Origin: Sinisalibacter lacisalsi
Lineage (GTDB): Bacteria; Pseudomonadota; Alphaproteobacteria; Rhodobacterales; Rhodobacteraceae
DNA: 64,000 nt
Reading direction: 5' to 3'
NCBI RefSeq assembly: GCF_014640115.1
Contig: NZ_BMGI01000002.1
Coordinates: forward strand, 702,288 to 766,287
The notes under the pieces are model-generated. The model searched no databases and was not told the DNA's origin. It saw nothing but the letters and a program-made list of their open reading frames with translations. Below, piece after piece: positions 39,977-48,175 of the stretch. The translations under genes were made by a program, and so were the position numbers. Within the stretch, counting starts at the first letter, position 1, and the number at the start of each line of letters is the position of its first letter.

Positions 39977-41461
39977 ATGAACGACGCCACGCCGATCAAG
40001 AACGCGGAAGGCCCGGAAACCGGCGCGATGCCGCACAACATCGAAGCCGAACAGCAGCTTCTCGGCGCGATCCTGACCAACAACGAGACCTACGACCGCG
40101 TCGCCCAGATCCTGCGGCCCGAGCATTTCTACGAGCCGGTGCACGGGCGCATCTTCGAAGAGGCCGCGCGCCGGATCACCGCCAACATGCTGGCCTCGCC
40201 GGTGACGCTGAAAGCCTATCTCGCCGATGACGAGGGGCTGAAGGAGCTGGGCGGCGCGGCCTATCTCGCCCGCCTCGCCGGTGCGGCGATCTCGTCCTTC
40301 GCGGCGCAGGATTACGCCCAGATGATCTACGAGATGCATCTGCGGCGCGAATTGATGCAGCTCGGCACCGAGATCTCCTCCACCGCCGCGCGCATGGCCG
40401 ATACCGGCACCCCCTCCGAACAGATCGTCGAGGCCGAGCAGGCGCTCTACAAGCTGGCCGAAACCGGGCAGACCTCGAAAGGCTTCCAGAGCTTTCTCAA
40501 CGCCGTGACCGACGCGGTGAAGGTGGCCAACGCCGCCTACCAGCGCGACGGCGGGCTGGCGGGCACCTCGACCGGCCTCACCGATCTCGACAAGAAGCTC
40601 GGCGGCCTGCACCGCTCCGACCTTCTGATCCTCGCGGGCCGCCCCTCGATGGGGAAAACCTCGCTCGCCACCAACATCGCCTTCAACATCGCCAAGGCCT
40701 ACAAGAAGGGCAAGTTGCCCGACGGCGGCGACGGGGCGATCAACGGCGGCGTCGTGGGGTTTTTCTCGCTCGAGATGTCGGCCGAACAGCTCGCCGCGCG
40801 GATCCTCTCCGAAGCCAGCGAAGTACCCTCCGAGCAGATCCGCCGGGGCGACATGACGGAAGGCGAGTTCCGCCGCTTCGTCGAGGCCGCCAAGGCGCTC
40901 GAAGCCTGCCCGCTCTTCATCGACGACACGCCGGCGCTGCCGATCAGCCAGGTGGCCGCCCGCGCCCGGCGGCTCAAGCGGATGCACGGGCTCGACGTGC
41001 TCTTCGTCGACTACCTCCAGCTCCTGCGCCCGGCGACGGCCAAGGACAGCCGGGTGAACGAGGTTTCGGAGATCACGCAAGGTTTGAAGGCGATCGCCAA
41101 GGAACTGGATATCCCGGTGGTGGCGCTCTCGCAGCTGTCGCGCCAGGTCGAAAGCCGCGACGACAAACGCCCGCAGCTGAGCGACCTGCGCGAATCCGGC
41201 TCGATCGAGCAGGACGCCGACGTGGTGATGTTCGTGTTCCGCGAGGAATATTACGCCGAGCGCGAAAAGCCCTCCGACGACAAGCTCGACGCGATGGCCG
41301 AATGGCAGGACCGGATGGAACGGTTGCACGGCCGGGCCGAGGTGATCATCGGCAAGCAGCGCCACGGGCCGATCGGCAACGTCGAGCTGAGCTTCGAGGG
41401 CCGCTTCACCCGGTTCGGCAACCTCGTCAAACCGTGGCAACAGGGCGACGGAGGGTTCTGA
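39977..41461 (+). CDS. dnaB: Replicative DNA helicase
   Basis: A hexameric 5'-3' helicase of the replication fork. Its 494 residues begin MNDATPIKNAEG; the N-terminal domain starts near MPHNIEAEQQLLGAIL. The RecA-like domain has Walker A GRPSMGKT (about 221-228), FSLEMSAEQLAARIL, Walker B VLFVDYLQLL and SQLSRQVESRDDKRPQLSDLRESG. A short insertion, KKGKLPDGGDGAINGGV, follows Walker A, as in other alphaproteobacteria. A perfect DnaA box lies upstream. Confidence 0.96.
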   Translation: MNDATPIKNAEGPETGAMPHNIEAEQQLLGAILTNNETYDRVAQILRPEHFYEPVHGRIFEEAARRITANMLASPVTLKAYLADDEGLKELGGAAYLARLAGAAISSFAAQDYAQMIYEMHLRRELMQLGTEISSTAARMADTGTPSEQIVEAEQALYKLAETGQTSKGFQSFLNAVTDAVKVANAAYQRDGGLAGTSTGLTDLDKKLGGLHRSDLLILAGRPSMGKTSLATNIAFNIAKAYKKGKLPDGGDGAINGGVVGFFSLEMSAEQLAARILSEASEVPSEQIRRGDMTEGEFRRFVEAAKALEACPLFIDDTPALPISQVAARARRLKRMHGLDVLFVDYLQLLRPATAKDSRVNEVSEITQGLKAIAKELDIPVVALSQLSRQVESRDDKRPQLSDLRESGSIEQDADVVMFVFREEYYAEREKPSDDKLDAMAEWQDRMERLHGRAEVIIGKQRHGPIGNVELSFEGRFTRFGNLVKPWQQGDGGF

Positions 41462-41463
41462 GC

Positions 41464-41892
41464 GTGACGATCCACGAGTTCATGGCCGCCTACAAACGGG
41501 TCTGGGAGGGGCAGGACAGCGCGGGTTTCGCCGCGCTCTTCACGCCCGACGGTCGCTATCACAACACCCCGTTCCAGGTGCAGGAAGGGCCGGAGGCGCT
41601 CGCCGCCTACTGGGACCGGATCAAGCTGCAGGACGATATCTCGCTCAGCTACGAGGTGCTTGCCGAAACCGCTACCGGCGGCGTCGCGCACTGGCACGTG
41701 GAATACCAGGTCGCCTCGGAAGAGCTGTTCGAGATCTGGGCAAAATCCACCGGCACCGCCCTGCCCCCGCGCAGCCCCGGCGATCCACTGCCCCGGATGA
41801 TCCTCGACGGCACGCTCACCGCGGCGTTCGGCCCCGACGGGCTGGCGCGCGAGGTGCGTATCTGGTGGCACTCGATGCCGCAACCGGCCTGA
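41464..41892 (+). CDS. SnoaL/NTF2-like protein
   Basis: A 142-residue single-domain protein of the NTF2-like fold: N-terminal helices (IHEFMAAYKRVWEGQDSAGFAALFTPDGRYHN) divided as FMAAYKRVWEGQD and FAALFTPDGRY, then curved sheet strands ending EVRIWWHSMP. Such domains bind small hydrophobic ligands or act as cyclases and isomerases. The GTG start at 41464 has an ideal GGAGGG eight bases upstream, lying inside the end of dnaB, so it is probably cotranscribed with dnaB. Ligand unknown. Confidence 0.8.
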   Translation: MTIHEFMAAYKRVWEGQDSAGFAALFTPDGRYHNTPFQVQEGPEALAAYWDRIKLQDDISLSYEVLAETATGGVAHWHVEYQVASEELFEIWAKSTGTALPPRSPGDPLPRMILDGTLTAAFGPDGLAREVRIWWHSMPQPA

Positions 41893-42106
41893 GCCCGGCG
41901 GCGCGTGAGCCGAGGATGCGGCCGCGCGCCCGCACGATGGCAAGCCCGAGATGGCCGAGGCAGGCGAGATCGAGGATCACCATCAGCAGCCAGGTTTTCG
42001 TCAGCGTGAGCCCGACGACCGCGACGGTCAGCACCAAGACGATCACCACCTGCCCCGGGCGCACCCGCAGCGCCTTGGGTGCGAGCGTTTTCAGCTTCGA
42101 GACCAT
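41816..42106 (-). CDS. Possible small membrane protein (doubtful)
   Basis: A minus-strand frame of 96 residues from ATG 42106 with two hydrophobic segments (about 20-37 and 40-57) and a very basic tail. The last 77 bp overlap the SnoaL-like gene in antisense. It would fill the otherwise gene-free 41893-42197 interval. No convincing ribosome site and no recognised family; it may be spurious. Confidence 0.35.
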   Translation of the reverse strand: MVSKLKTLAPKALRVRPGQVVIVLVLTVAVVGLTLTKTWLLMVILDLACLGHLGLAIVRARGRILGSRAAGLRPVAASSATRYAPRAPARRGRTPR

Positions 42107-42197
42107 CAACAGCGCCACCAGCCGGTGACGGATCGCCCCCAGCCGCCGAGGTCGCGGGCCACTTGCCGAGGCCGGACCCGGCCCCTAATCTCGCGTC

Positions 42198-42768
42198 ATG
42201 ATTGCACCGGCCATCCTCTTGTTCGCCTCGATATCCGCGCTGCTCGTGGCCGTTCTGCTGCCCGGCTGGTCCGATCTCGTGCTGGTGGCCGGCCCCGCGG
42301 CCCTCGCCAGCCTCTACCTGCTCCTGCGGGCGTGGTCCGCGCCGGACAGGGTGGCGCCGGACTGGGTGATCCGATGGCTCCAACGTGATGCACTGGCGCA
42401 ATGAGACCCCCGATCTCGACACCGTGCGCGCGGTGCTCGCCCATGTCGCGAGTCTCGGGATGACCCCCGGCGTGGTGTTCGACGCCAATGCGGGCTACCT
42501 GCTGTTCGGTCGCCATCACAACGACCGCGCCTTCAGCGCGCGCCTCGGCCTGCCGCTCGACCGGGTGATGGTGGTGCCCAAGGGCACGCCGGCCGACCCC
42601 TTCATCCTCACCGCCGCGCGCGATCTCGGCGCGCGGATCGTGACCAATGACCGGTTTCGCGACTGGGCGGGTGATTTTCCCGAGGTGCAGACCCCGGGCT
42701 ATCTCCTGCGCGGGGGCTTTCGCGAAGGGCGGCCCTGGCTCGAACTCGGCCCGCAGCAGGCGGAATGA
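42198..42768 (+). pseudogene. Membrane-anchored NYN (Zc3h12a-like) ribonuclease gene, frameshifted
   Basis: Two overlapping reading frames (42198-42404 and 42388-42768) together make one protein. The first has two membrane helices and ends near WVIRWLQ. The second has VVFDANAGYLL, VVPKGTPADPFILTAARDLGARIVTNDRFRDW, here given as VVPKGTPADPFIL and GARIVTNDRFRDW, typical of Zc3h12a/Regnase-type metal-dependent nucleases. In the second frame the bases just before it read DGSNVMHW, the family's first Asp motif, and removing one C at 42371-42372 joins WVI directly to DGSN. So a single inserted base breaks the gene and removes the first catalytic Asp from both products. Real mutation or sequencing error cannot be told apart here. 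Confidence 0.8.
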
Positions 42769-42772
42769 AACG

Positions 42773-42797
42773 AAAAACGCCGCCCCGGGGGGCGGCG
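42773..42797 (-). terminator. Intrinsic terminator after bioY
   Basis: A 9-bp perfect GC stem (42778-42786 with 42789-42797, two-base loop) followed on the minus strand by TTTTT (42777-42773). It lies 27 bp after the bioY stop codon. It also sits 5-30 bp after the convergent NYN gene end. Confidence 0.8.
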
Positions 42798-42823
42798 CTC
42801 CTCGATTTAACGCGTTGCCAGCC

Positions 42824-43408
42824 TCAGCGCGCGAGCTTCCACAGGCCCGGCACCACGAGGGCGGCCAGAACCAGCTTGAGCGCGTCGCCCGGCAGGAACG
42901 GCAGCATGCCCTTTTCGACCACCCAGGCGAGGCCATGCTCGGCGGCGAAGAGATGCGCCATCCAGCCAAGGCCCACGGCATAGATGATCGCGGTGCCTAC
43001 GAGCATCGCGCCCGCCATCCCGGCAACGGACTTGTCCCAGCCGCGACGAGCGAGCAGGCCCATGGCGGCGGCGGCCAGCGCGAAGCCTGCGAGGAAGCCG
43101 CCGGTCGGCCCGGCGATATAGGCGAGCCCGGCCGCCTCGCCGGTGAACACGGCAAAGCCCGCCGCGCCAAGCGCGAGGTAGCCCAGAACGCTCATCAAGC
43201 CGAGGCGCAAGCCGAGGCCCGCGCCGAGGGCGAGCACCGCGAAGGTCTGCATCGTGATCGGCACCGGCCACATCGGCACGCGGATCTTGGCGGCCAGCGT
43301 CAGCAGCGCGATGCCGCCGAGCACCAGCGCCACCTCTTTCGCGGCGCGCGCGGCGCCTGCCTGCGGCCCGAAGGCTTCGCCCAGCACGCGGTTCATGGTA
43401 ACGGCCAT
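42824..43408 (-). CDS. bioY: Biotin transporter BioY
   Basis: The biotin-binding S component of an ECF-type transporter; in many alphaproteobacteria BioY works with BioM/BioN or alone. Its 194 residues have about six hydrophobic segments and the family stretch VPMWPVPITMQTFAVLALG, GPTGGFLAGF and FLPGDALKLVLAA. No bioM or bioN is adjacent. The upstream spacer (43409-43616) is not obviously a BioR site (no TTATMKATAA); it does contain short inverted repeats near 43565-43613. Confidence 0.93.
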   Translation of the reverse strand: MAVTMNRVLGEAFGPQAGAARAAKEVALVLGGIALLTLAAKIRVPMWPVPITMQTFAVLALGAGLGLRLGLMSVLGYLALGAAGFAVFTGEAAGLAYIAGPTGGFLAGFALAAAAMGLLARRGWDKSVAGMAGAMLVGTAIIYAVGLGWMAHLFAAEHGLAWVVEKGMLPFLPGDALKLVLAALVVPGLWKLAR

Positions 43409-43616
43409 GGGTCTCTCCCCTTGTTCAATTCGTCCCGGCAGTTTTGCCCGAGCGGCGCGCGCGGCGCAAGGGTGTTGGCGGCCACGGCCGGGCGCGGATG
43501 CGGAAATCTTGCAAAGCTGCGAAGCGGGTTATGCAAATATTCCGGGGCAGCCCCCGTCGCGGCGCCGTTCAAGCGGTTTCGTAACCGCTTGCCACGGCGG
43601 TTGGAACCGCCGTCGC

Positions 43617-44030
43617 TCATGCCGGTCGGAAATCCGAGATCGAAACGTAGTCCTTGCGCGGCCCGCAGACCTTCCAGATCATCCGCCAGTGCGGCCAGCG
43701 GGTGAAATTGTAGGTGACATCGTAGGCGTCGGGGTCGCAGTCGTGCCAGTCCTGCACCACCCGCGCGGCAGGGTCGATGCGATGGAAGGGGCGGCCATCC
43801 TCGAACAGCACGGCGATCCCCGCCCCGTCCTGCCGCCACAACAGCTTTCGCCGCGCCGCCATCGGCGGTTCCTGCGGCAGCCGCAATTCGCCCACCTCCG
43901 AGTAGAGCAGCCCCTCGGCGTCGGGGGTAAACCGCGCCACGCCCTCGAACAGCCCGGTGGTGTCCATCCAGGCATCCTCGATCCGGCGCGCGATGCGCCA
44001 GCGCCCCGTGAAGTCATCCAGTTGCGGCAT
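43617..44030 (-). CDS. DUF6314-like protein
   Basis: A 137-residue soluble protein. Features are FTGRWRIARRIED near the N-terminus, EGLLYSEVGEL, RKLLWRQDGAGIAVLFEDGRPFHRI (seen as LLWRQDG and FEDGRPFHRI), HDCDPDAYDVTYNF and the ending WKVCGPRKDYVSISDF. I recall this as DUF6314, a small lipocalin-like family of unknown function in Rhodobacterales. The start at 44030 (MPQLDDF) is chosen for family fit. It is divergent from purB. Confidence 0.75.
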   Translation of the reverse strand: MPQLDDFTGRWRIARRIEDAWMDTTGLFEGVARFTPDAEGLLYSEVGELRLPQEPPMAARRKLLWRQDGAGIAVLFEDGRPFHRIDPAARVVQDWHDCDPDAYDVTYNFTRWPHWRMIWKVCGPRKDYVSISDFRPA

Positions 44031-44106
44031 GCGGCCCGCCTTGTTCAAATCCCGCCGCCAGTCTATGACGCCCGCGACGCCCAAACAAACCGAAAGGCAG
44101 CCGCCG

Positions 44107-45414
44107 ATGATCCCCCGTTATGCCCGCCCCGAGATGACCGCGATCTGGGAGCCCGCCACCAAGTTCCGCATCTGGTACGAGATCGAGGCGCATGCCTGCG
44201 ACGCGCAGGCCGATCTGGGCGTGATCCCGAAGGCCAACGCCGAAGCGGTCTGGAAGGCCCGCGACGTGGAATTCGACGTCGCCCGGATCGACGAGATCGA
44301 GGCCGTCACCAAGCATGACGTGATCGCCTTTCTCACCCACCTCGCCGAACATATCGGCGCCGACGAGGCGCGCTTCGTGCACCAGGGGATGACCTCGTCG
44401 GACGTGCTCGACACGACCTTCAACGTCCAGCTCGTGCGCGCCGCCGACATCCTGCTCGCCGACATGGACAAGCTGCTCGCGGCGCTGAAAAAACGTGCCT
44501 TCGAGCACAAGGACACGGTGCGCATCGGCCGCTCCCACGGCATCCACGCCGAGCCGACCACCATGGGGCTGACCTTCGCGCGCTTCTACGCCGAGATGGA
44601 CCGCAACAAGAACCGGCTGGAAAAGGCCCGCTGGGAAGTGGCCACCGGCGCGATCTCGGGCGCGGTCGGCACCTTCGCCAACATCGATCCGGCGGTGGAG
44701 GAGCACGTCTGCGAAAAGCTCGGCCTGCGCCCCGAGCCGATCTCCACGCAGGTGATCCCGCGCGACCGCCACGCGATGTTCTTCGCCACGCTGGGGGTGA
44801 TCGCCTCCTCGATCGAGAACGTCGCCATCGAGATCCGCCATATGCAGCGCACCGAGGTGCTGGAAGCGGAGGAATTCTTCTCCAAGGGCCAGAAGGGCTC
44901 GTCGGCGATGCCGCACAAGCGCAACCCGGTGCTGACCGAAAACCTCACCGGGCTGGCCCGCCTCGTGCGCATGGCGGTGGTGCCGGCGATGGAGAACGTG
45001 GCGCTCTGGCACGAGCGCGACATTTCGCACAGCTCGGTCGAGCGCGGCATCGGCCCCGATGCCACGATCACGCTCGATTTCGCGCTGAACCGGCTCGCGG
45101 GCGTGATCGACAACCTCGTGGTCTATCCCGAAACCATGCTCGCCAACATGAACAAGTTCAAAGGCCTGGTGATGAGCCAGCGGGTGCTGCTGGCGCTCAC
45201 CCAGGCCGGCGTCAGCCGCGAAGACGCCTACCGCCTCGTGCAGCGCAACGCGATGAAGGTCTGGGAACAGGGCAAGGACTTCAAGACCGAGCTTCTGGCC
45301 GACGCCGAGGTGACGGCGGCGCTCAGCCCGGCCGAGATCGAGGAGAAATTCGACCTCGGCTACCACACCAAGCACGTGGACACGATCTTCAAACGCGTGT
45401 TCGGCGAAAGCTGA
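44107..45414 (+). CDS. purB: Adenylosuccinate lyase
   Basis: Cleaves SAICAR and adenylosuccinate in purine synthesis. Its 435 residues begin MIPRYARPEMTAIWEP. The fumarase-superfamily signature GSSAMPHKRNP is near residues 264-274; the catalytic His region is RSHGIHAEPTTMG and the early MTSSDVLDT is present. Start at 44107. Confidence 0.96.
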   Translation: MIPRYARPEMTAIWEPATKFRIWYEIEAHACDAQADLGVIPKANAEAVWKARDVEFDVARIDEIEAVTKHDVIAFLTHLAEHIGADEARFVHQGMTSSDVLDTTFNVQLVRAADILLADMDKLLAALKKRAFEHKDTVRIGRSHGIHAEPTTMGLTFARFYAEMDRNKNRLEKARWEVATGAISGAVGTFANIDPAVEEHVCEKLGLRPEPISTQVIPRDRHAMFFATLGVIASSIENVAIEIRHMQRTEVLEAEEFFSKGQKGSSAMPHKRNPVLTENLTGLARLVRMAVVPAMENVALWHERDISHSSVERGIGPDATITLDFALNRLAGVIDNLVVYPETMLANMNKFKGLVMSQRVLLALTQAGVSREDAYRLVQRNAMKVWEQGKDFKTELLADAEVTAALSPAEIEEKFDLGYHTKHVDTIFKRVFGES

Positions 45415-45483
45415 TCGCGCGCGCGTGATCGAACGCGGCGGCGAAATATGCTATCCTGACCTTCCATAACAGGGAGTTCGGAT

Positions 45484-45642
45484 ATGAAAGCGATCAAGCT
45501 TCTCGCCGCCGCCTTCTTCGCGCTGATGCCCGCCGCGGGCTTCGCGATGTGCTCGGAGCACAAGGAATCCGCCAACGTCTGCGCCACCGGCATGAGCTGG
45601 GACGACGAAAAGCAGGCCTGCGTCGAGATCGTTTCGAGCTGA
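45484..45642 (+). CDS. Small secreted cysteine-containing peptide
   Basis: 52 residues, starting ATG 45484 after AGGGAG. A clear Sec signal peptide (MKAIKLLAAAFFALMPAAGFA) with cleavage after GFA leaves a 31-residue mature peptide with three cysteines in the pattern MCSEH, NVCATGMSW and QACVEI. The C-x(8-10)-C spacing with GMSWDDEKQAC recalls minimal chitin-binding (peritrophin-like) motifs, but that is only resemblance. An extended -10-like TGCTATCCT is seen at 45449-45457. Short genes like this often follow purB in Rhodobacteraceae (from memory). Confidence 0.7.
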   Translation: MKAIKLLAAAFFALMPAAGFAMCSEHKESANVCATGMSWDDEKQACVEIVSS

Positions 45643-45764
45643 GCGCAGCGGCCGTTCCGGCCTGCGATCCGGCGTCTTTTTCTCGCGTCGGATCAGCCGC
45701 GTAAGCCGGTTGTTAACCCGCGCCTGCCAGTCTCTGCCCACCGCGAGAGGCCAGGAGGAATGAG

Positions 45765-46850
45765 GTGACGACCGCGCTGCCCGCCATCGGGAACGATCCG
45801 CTCGCTCCCGGCGCGCTCGATGTTCCCGGCGGGGCGGCCGGGGGCCTCGCCGCGCCGAGGAAACTCTCGCGCAAGCAGAAGGCCGCGATCATCGTGCGGC
45901 TCTTGCTGGCCGAAGGGGTGAAGCTCTCGCTCGCCGACCTGCCCGAGGCGCTGCAGGCCGAACTGGCCCAGCAGATCGCGACGATGCGCTTCGTCGACCG
46001 GGTGACGCTCAAGGCGGTGATCGACGAATTCGTGGCCGAGATCGAAGACGTGGGCCTGTCGTTCCCCGGCGGGCTGGAGGGCGCCCTTTGGGTGCTCGAC
46101 GGCACGATCAGCGCCGCCACCGCCAGCCGGATCCGCAAGGCGCGCGGCATCGTCTTTCACGGCGACCCGTGGAGCACCATTGCCGCGCTGGCGCCCGATC
46201 GGCTGATGCCGGTGCTGGAGGAGGAAAGTGTCGAGGTGGCGGCGGTGCTGCTCTCCAAGCTCAAGGTCTCCACCGCCGCCGACCTGATCTCGCGCCTGCC
46301 CGGGCCGCGCGCCCGGCGCGTGGCCTATGCGGTGTCGCTCACCGGCGCGATCGAGCCGCAGGTGGTGGAGCGGATCGGCCGCTCGCTCGCCGAACAGCTC
46401 GACGCCCAGCCTGCCAGGGCTTTCTCCGAGGGGCCGGTGGAGCGCGTCGGCGCGATCCTGAACTTCGCCTCCGGCGCCACCCGCGACGAGGTCTTGCAGG
46501 GGCTCGACGAGGAAGATGCCGCCTTCGCCGAGGAGGTGCGCAAGGCGATCTTCACCTTCGCCAACATCCCCGCACGGATCGATCCGCGCGACGTGCCCAA
46601 GATCACCCGCGAGGTCGATCAGGCGGTGCTCATCACCGCGCTGGCCGGCGCCACCGGCGCACTGACCCCATCGGCGGAGTTCATTCTCGAGGCGATGTCG
46701 AAACGGATGGCCGACCAGTTGCGCGAGGAGATGGAAAACCTCGGCACGGTCAAGCCGCGGGAGGCCGAGGAGGCGATGAACGCCGTGGTCAACGCGATCC
46801 GCGAACTGGAGGCGGCGGGAGAAATCCTCCTGATCGCGGACGATGAGTGA
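45765..46850 (+). CDS. fliG: FliG-like flagellar motor switch protein (divergent, isolated)
   Basis: 361 residues, GTG start after AGGAGG. The three FliG domains can be traced: LSRKQKAAIIVRLLLAEG and MRFVDRVTLKAVIDEF at the N-terminus, a middle domain (EEESVEVAAVLLSKL where other FliGs have EHPQT) and the C-terminal REVDQAVLITALAGA with SAEFILEAMSKRMADQLREEM, the torque helix. The EHPQ motif that binds FliM is not conserved and torque-helix charges differ from E. coli. No other flagellar gene is in the window. It may be a divergent working FliG or a repurposed one. Confidence 0.75.
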   Translation: MTTALPAIGNDPLAPGALDVPGGAAGGLAAPRKLSRKQKAAIIVRLLLAEGVKLSLADLPEALQAELAQQIATMRFVDRVTLKAVIDEFVAEIEDVGLSFPGGLEGALWVLDGTISAATASRIRKARGIVFHGDPWSTIAALAPDRLMPVLEEESVEVAAVLLSKLKVSTAADLISRLPGPRARRVAYAVSLTGAIEPQVVERIGRSLAEQLDAQPARAFSEGPVERVGAILNFASGATRDEVLQGLDEEDAAFAEEVRKAIFTFANIPARIDPRDVPKITREVDQAVLITALAGATGALTPSAEFILEAMSKRMADQLREEMENLGTVKPREAEEAMNAVVNAIRELEAAGEILLIADDE

Positions 46851-46983
46851 GGGCTGACCCCGCTTGCGGCGCGCGTGGCACCGCAGCCAAATCCGATGGC
46901 ACCGCCGCCGCCCTGGCCCGACCGCACGGCAAAGAAAGCGGCACCCTCCCCTCTTCATCCTGGCCGAAATACCTCGGGGGGGT

Positions 46984-47034
46984 CCGGGGGGCAGAGCCCC
47001 CCGGCCCGGATCGCCCCGGGCGCAGACCGGGGCG
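46984..47034. repeat. Two GC-rich hairpins in the fliG-EamA spacer (REP-like)
   Basis: Stem of 9 bp with loop AGA at 46984-47004, and a stem of 8 bp with a 7-base loop at 47012-47034. The first follows GGCCGAAATACCTCGGGGGG and matches the style of a dispersed extragenic repeat I recall from Rhodobacteraceae (AAATA-C-rich lead, then GTCCGGGGG-GCAGAGCCCCC). No second copy was seen in this window. The spacer 46851-47281 holds no convincing gene. Confidence 0.55.
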
Positions 47035-47131
47035 GCCTGGGCTTGTGCCAAAAACCCGCCGGGTCCAGGCGGCGGCCATCCGGTCTCGACGGGCAAGCGG
47101 GTCTCATGCGGGTCAAACCGCTGCGCACCCG

Positions 47132-47165
<34 letters not shown>

Positions 47166-47281
47166 CCAACGGCTGAGGCACGCCGACGCCGCTTGTGCAT
47201 TGCGGCTCTGCGCACAGGGTCATAAGGTCGGCCCATGCGCAGACCCGTTCCCCCCATTCCACGCCCGATCGCGAGCACGGC

Positions 47282-48175
47282 ATGAAGGCGCTGTCGCCGG
47301 TGGGCGCGGGCATCGGGCTCTATCTCCTCGCCGTCCTGAACATGACGGTGATGGACATCTTCGCCAAGACGCTGACCCAGGAATTGCCGGTGGTGCAGGT
47401 GGTCTGGGCGCGCTACGCGGGCCAGACCATCCTCGTCACGGTGCTGCTGCTGCCCCGGCTCGGGCAGGTGGTGCGCACGCGCCACCCCTGGCTGCAGTTC
47501 CTGCGCTCGCTGTTCCTGCTCATCGCCACCACGATGTTCTTTTTCGCGATCAGCCGCCTTGGGCTGGCCGAGGCGACGGCACTGATGAACGTCAACCCGG
47601 TGCTGATCACGCTCGGGGCGGCGCTGTTTCTCGGCGAGCGCATCGGGATGCGCCGGGTGTTCGGCATTCTCGCGGCAATGACCGGCGCGCTGATCGTGAT
47701 CCGGCCGGGCACCGATGTGTTTTCGCCCAACGCGTTCTTCGCGCTGGCGGGCGCGGTGTTCTACGCCGGGTTCGCGCTCGTCACCCGCTTCGTCGGCCGG
47801 GGCGAAACGGTCTGGACCTCGCTGTTCTACACCGCGCTTCTCGGCGCGCTGGTGCTCTCGGTGGTGGTGGTTCCGGTCTGGCAGACGCCGAGCCCGCGGG
47901 CGGCGATGATGATGCTGGCGATCGGCGGGATCGCGGCGCTCGGGCAGTTCCTGCTGATCCGCGCCTTCATGCTGGCCGAGGCCTCGCTCGTCGCGCCCTT
48001 CTCCTACGCCGGGCTGCTGTTCGCGACGATCTGGGGCATCCTGTTCTTCGACGAGTGGCCCGACGCGGCCACCATCTTCGGCGCGATGATCATCGCCGCG
48101 GCCGGGGTTTACGTCTGGCACCGCGAAACCCGCGATGCGCGGGCCCGGCGCGAGGCCGAACTCAGCGCGGAGTGA
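47282..48175 (+). CDS. EamA/DMT-family transporter
   Basis: 297 residues with about ten hydrophobic segments arranged as two EamA repeats: MTVMDIFAKTLTQELPVVQVVWARYAG near the start, seen as DIFAKTLTQELP and VVWARYAG, and LVAPFSYAGLLFATIWGILFF in the second half. Drug/metabolite transporters of this kind export amino acids or other small metabolites; the substrate is not predictable. The start at 47282 (MKALSPVG) is preferred over the longer frame; its ribosome site is weak. It converges on the DUF1223 gene with a 14-bp overlap. The 33-C tract lies upstream. Confidence 0.88.
   Translation: MKALSPVGAGIGLYLLAVLNMTVMDIFAKTLTQELPVVQVVWARYAGQTILVTVLLLPRLGQVVRTRHPWLQFLRSLFLLIATTMFFFAISRLGLAEATALMNVNPVLITLGAALFLGERIGMRRVFGILAAMTGALIVIRPGTDVFSPNAFFALAGAVFYAGFALVTRFVGRGETVWTSLFYTALLGALVLSVVVVPVWQTPSPRAAMMMLAIGGIAALGQFLLIRAFMLAEASLVAPFSYAGLLFATIWGILFFDEWPDAATIFGAMIIAAAGVYVWHRETRDARARREAELSAE

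Noticed and set aside
43409-43616. BioR operator or tRNA gene in the bioY upstream spacer
   Set aside because: No TTATMKATAA site; the inverted repeats near 43565-43613 do not make a cloverleaf.
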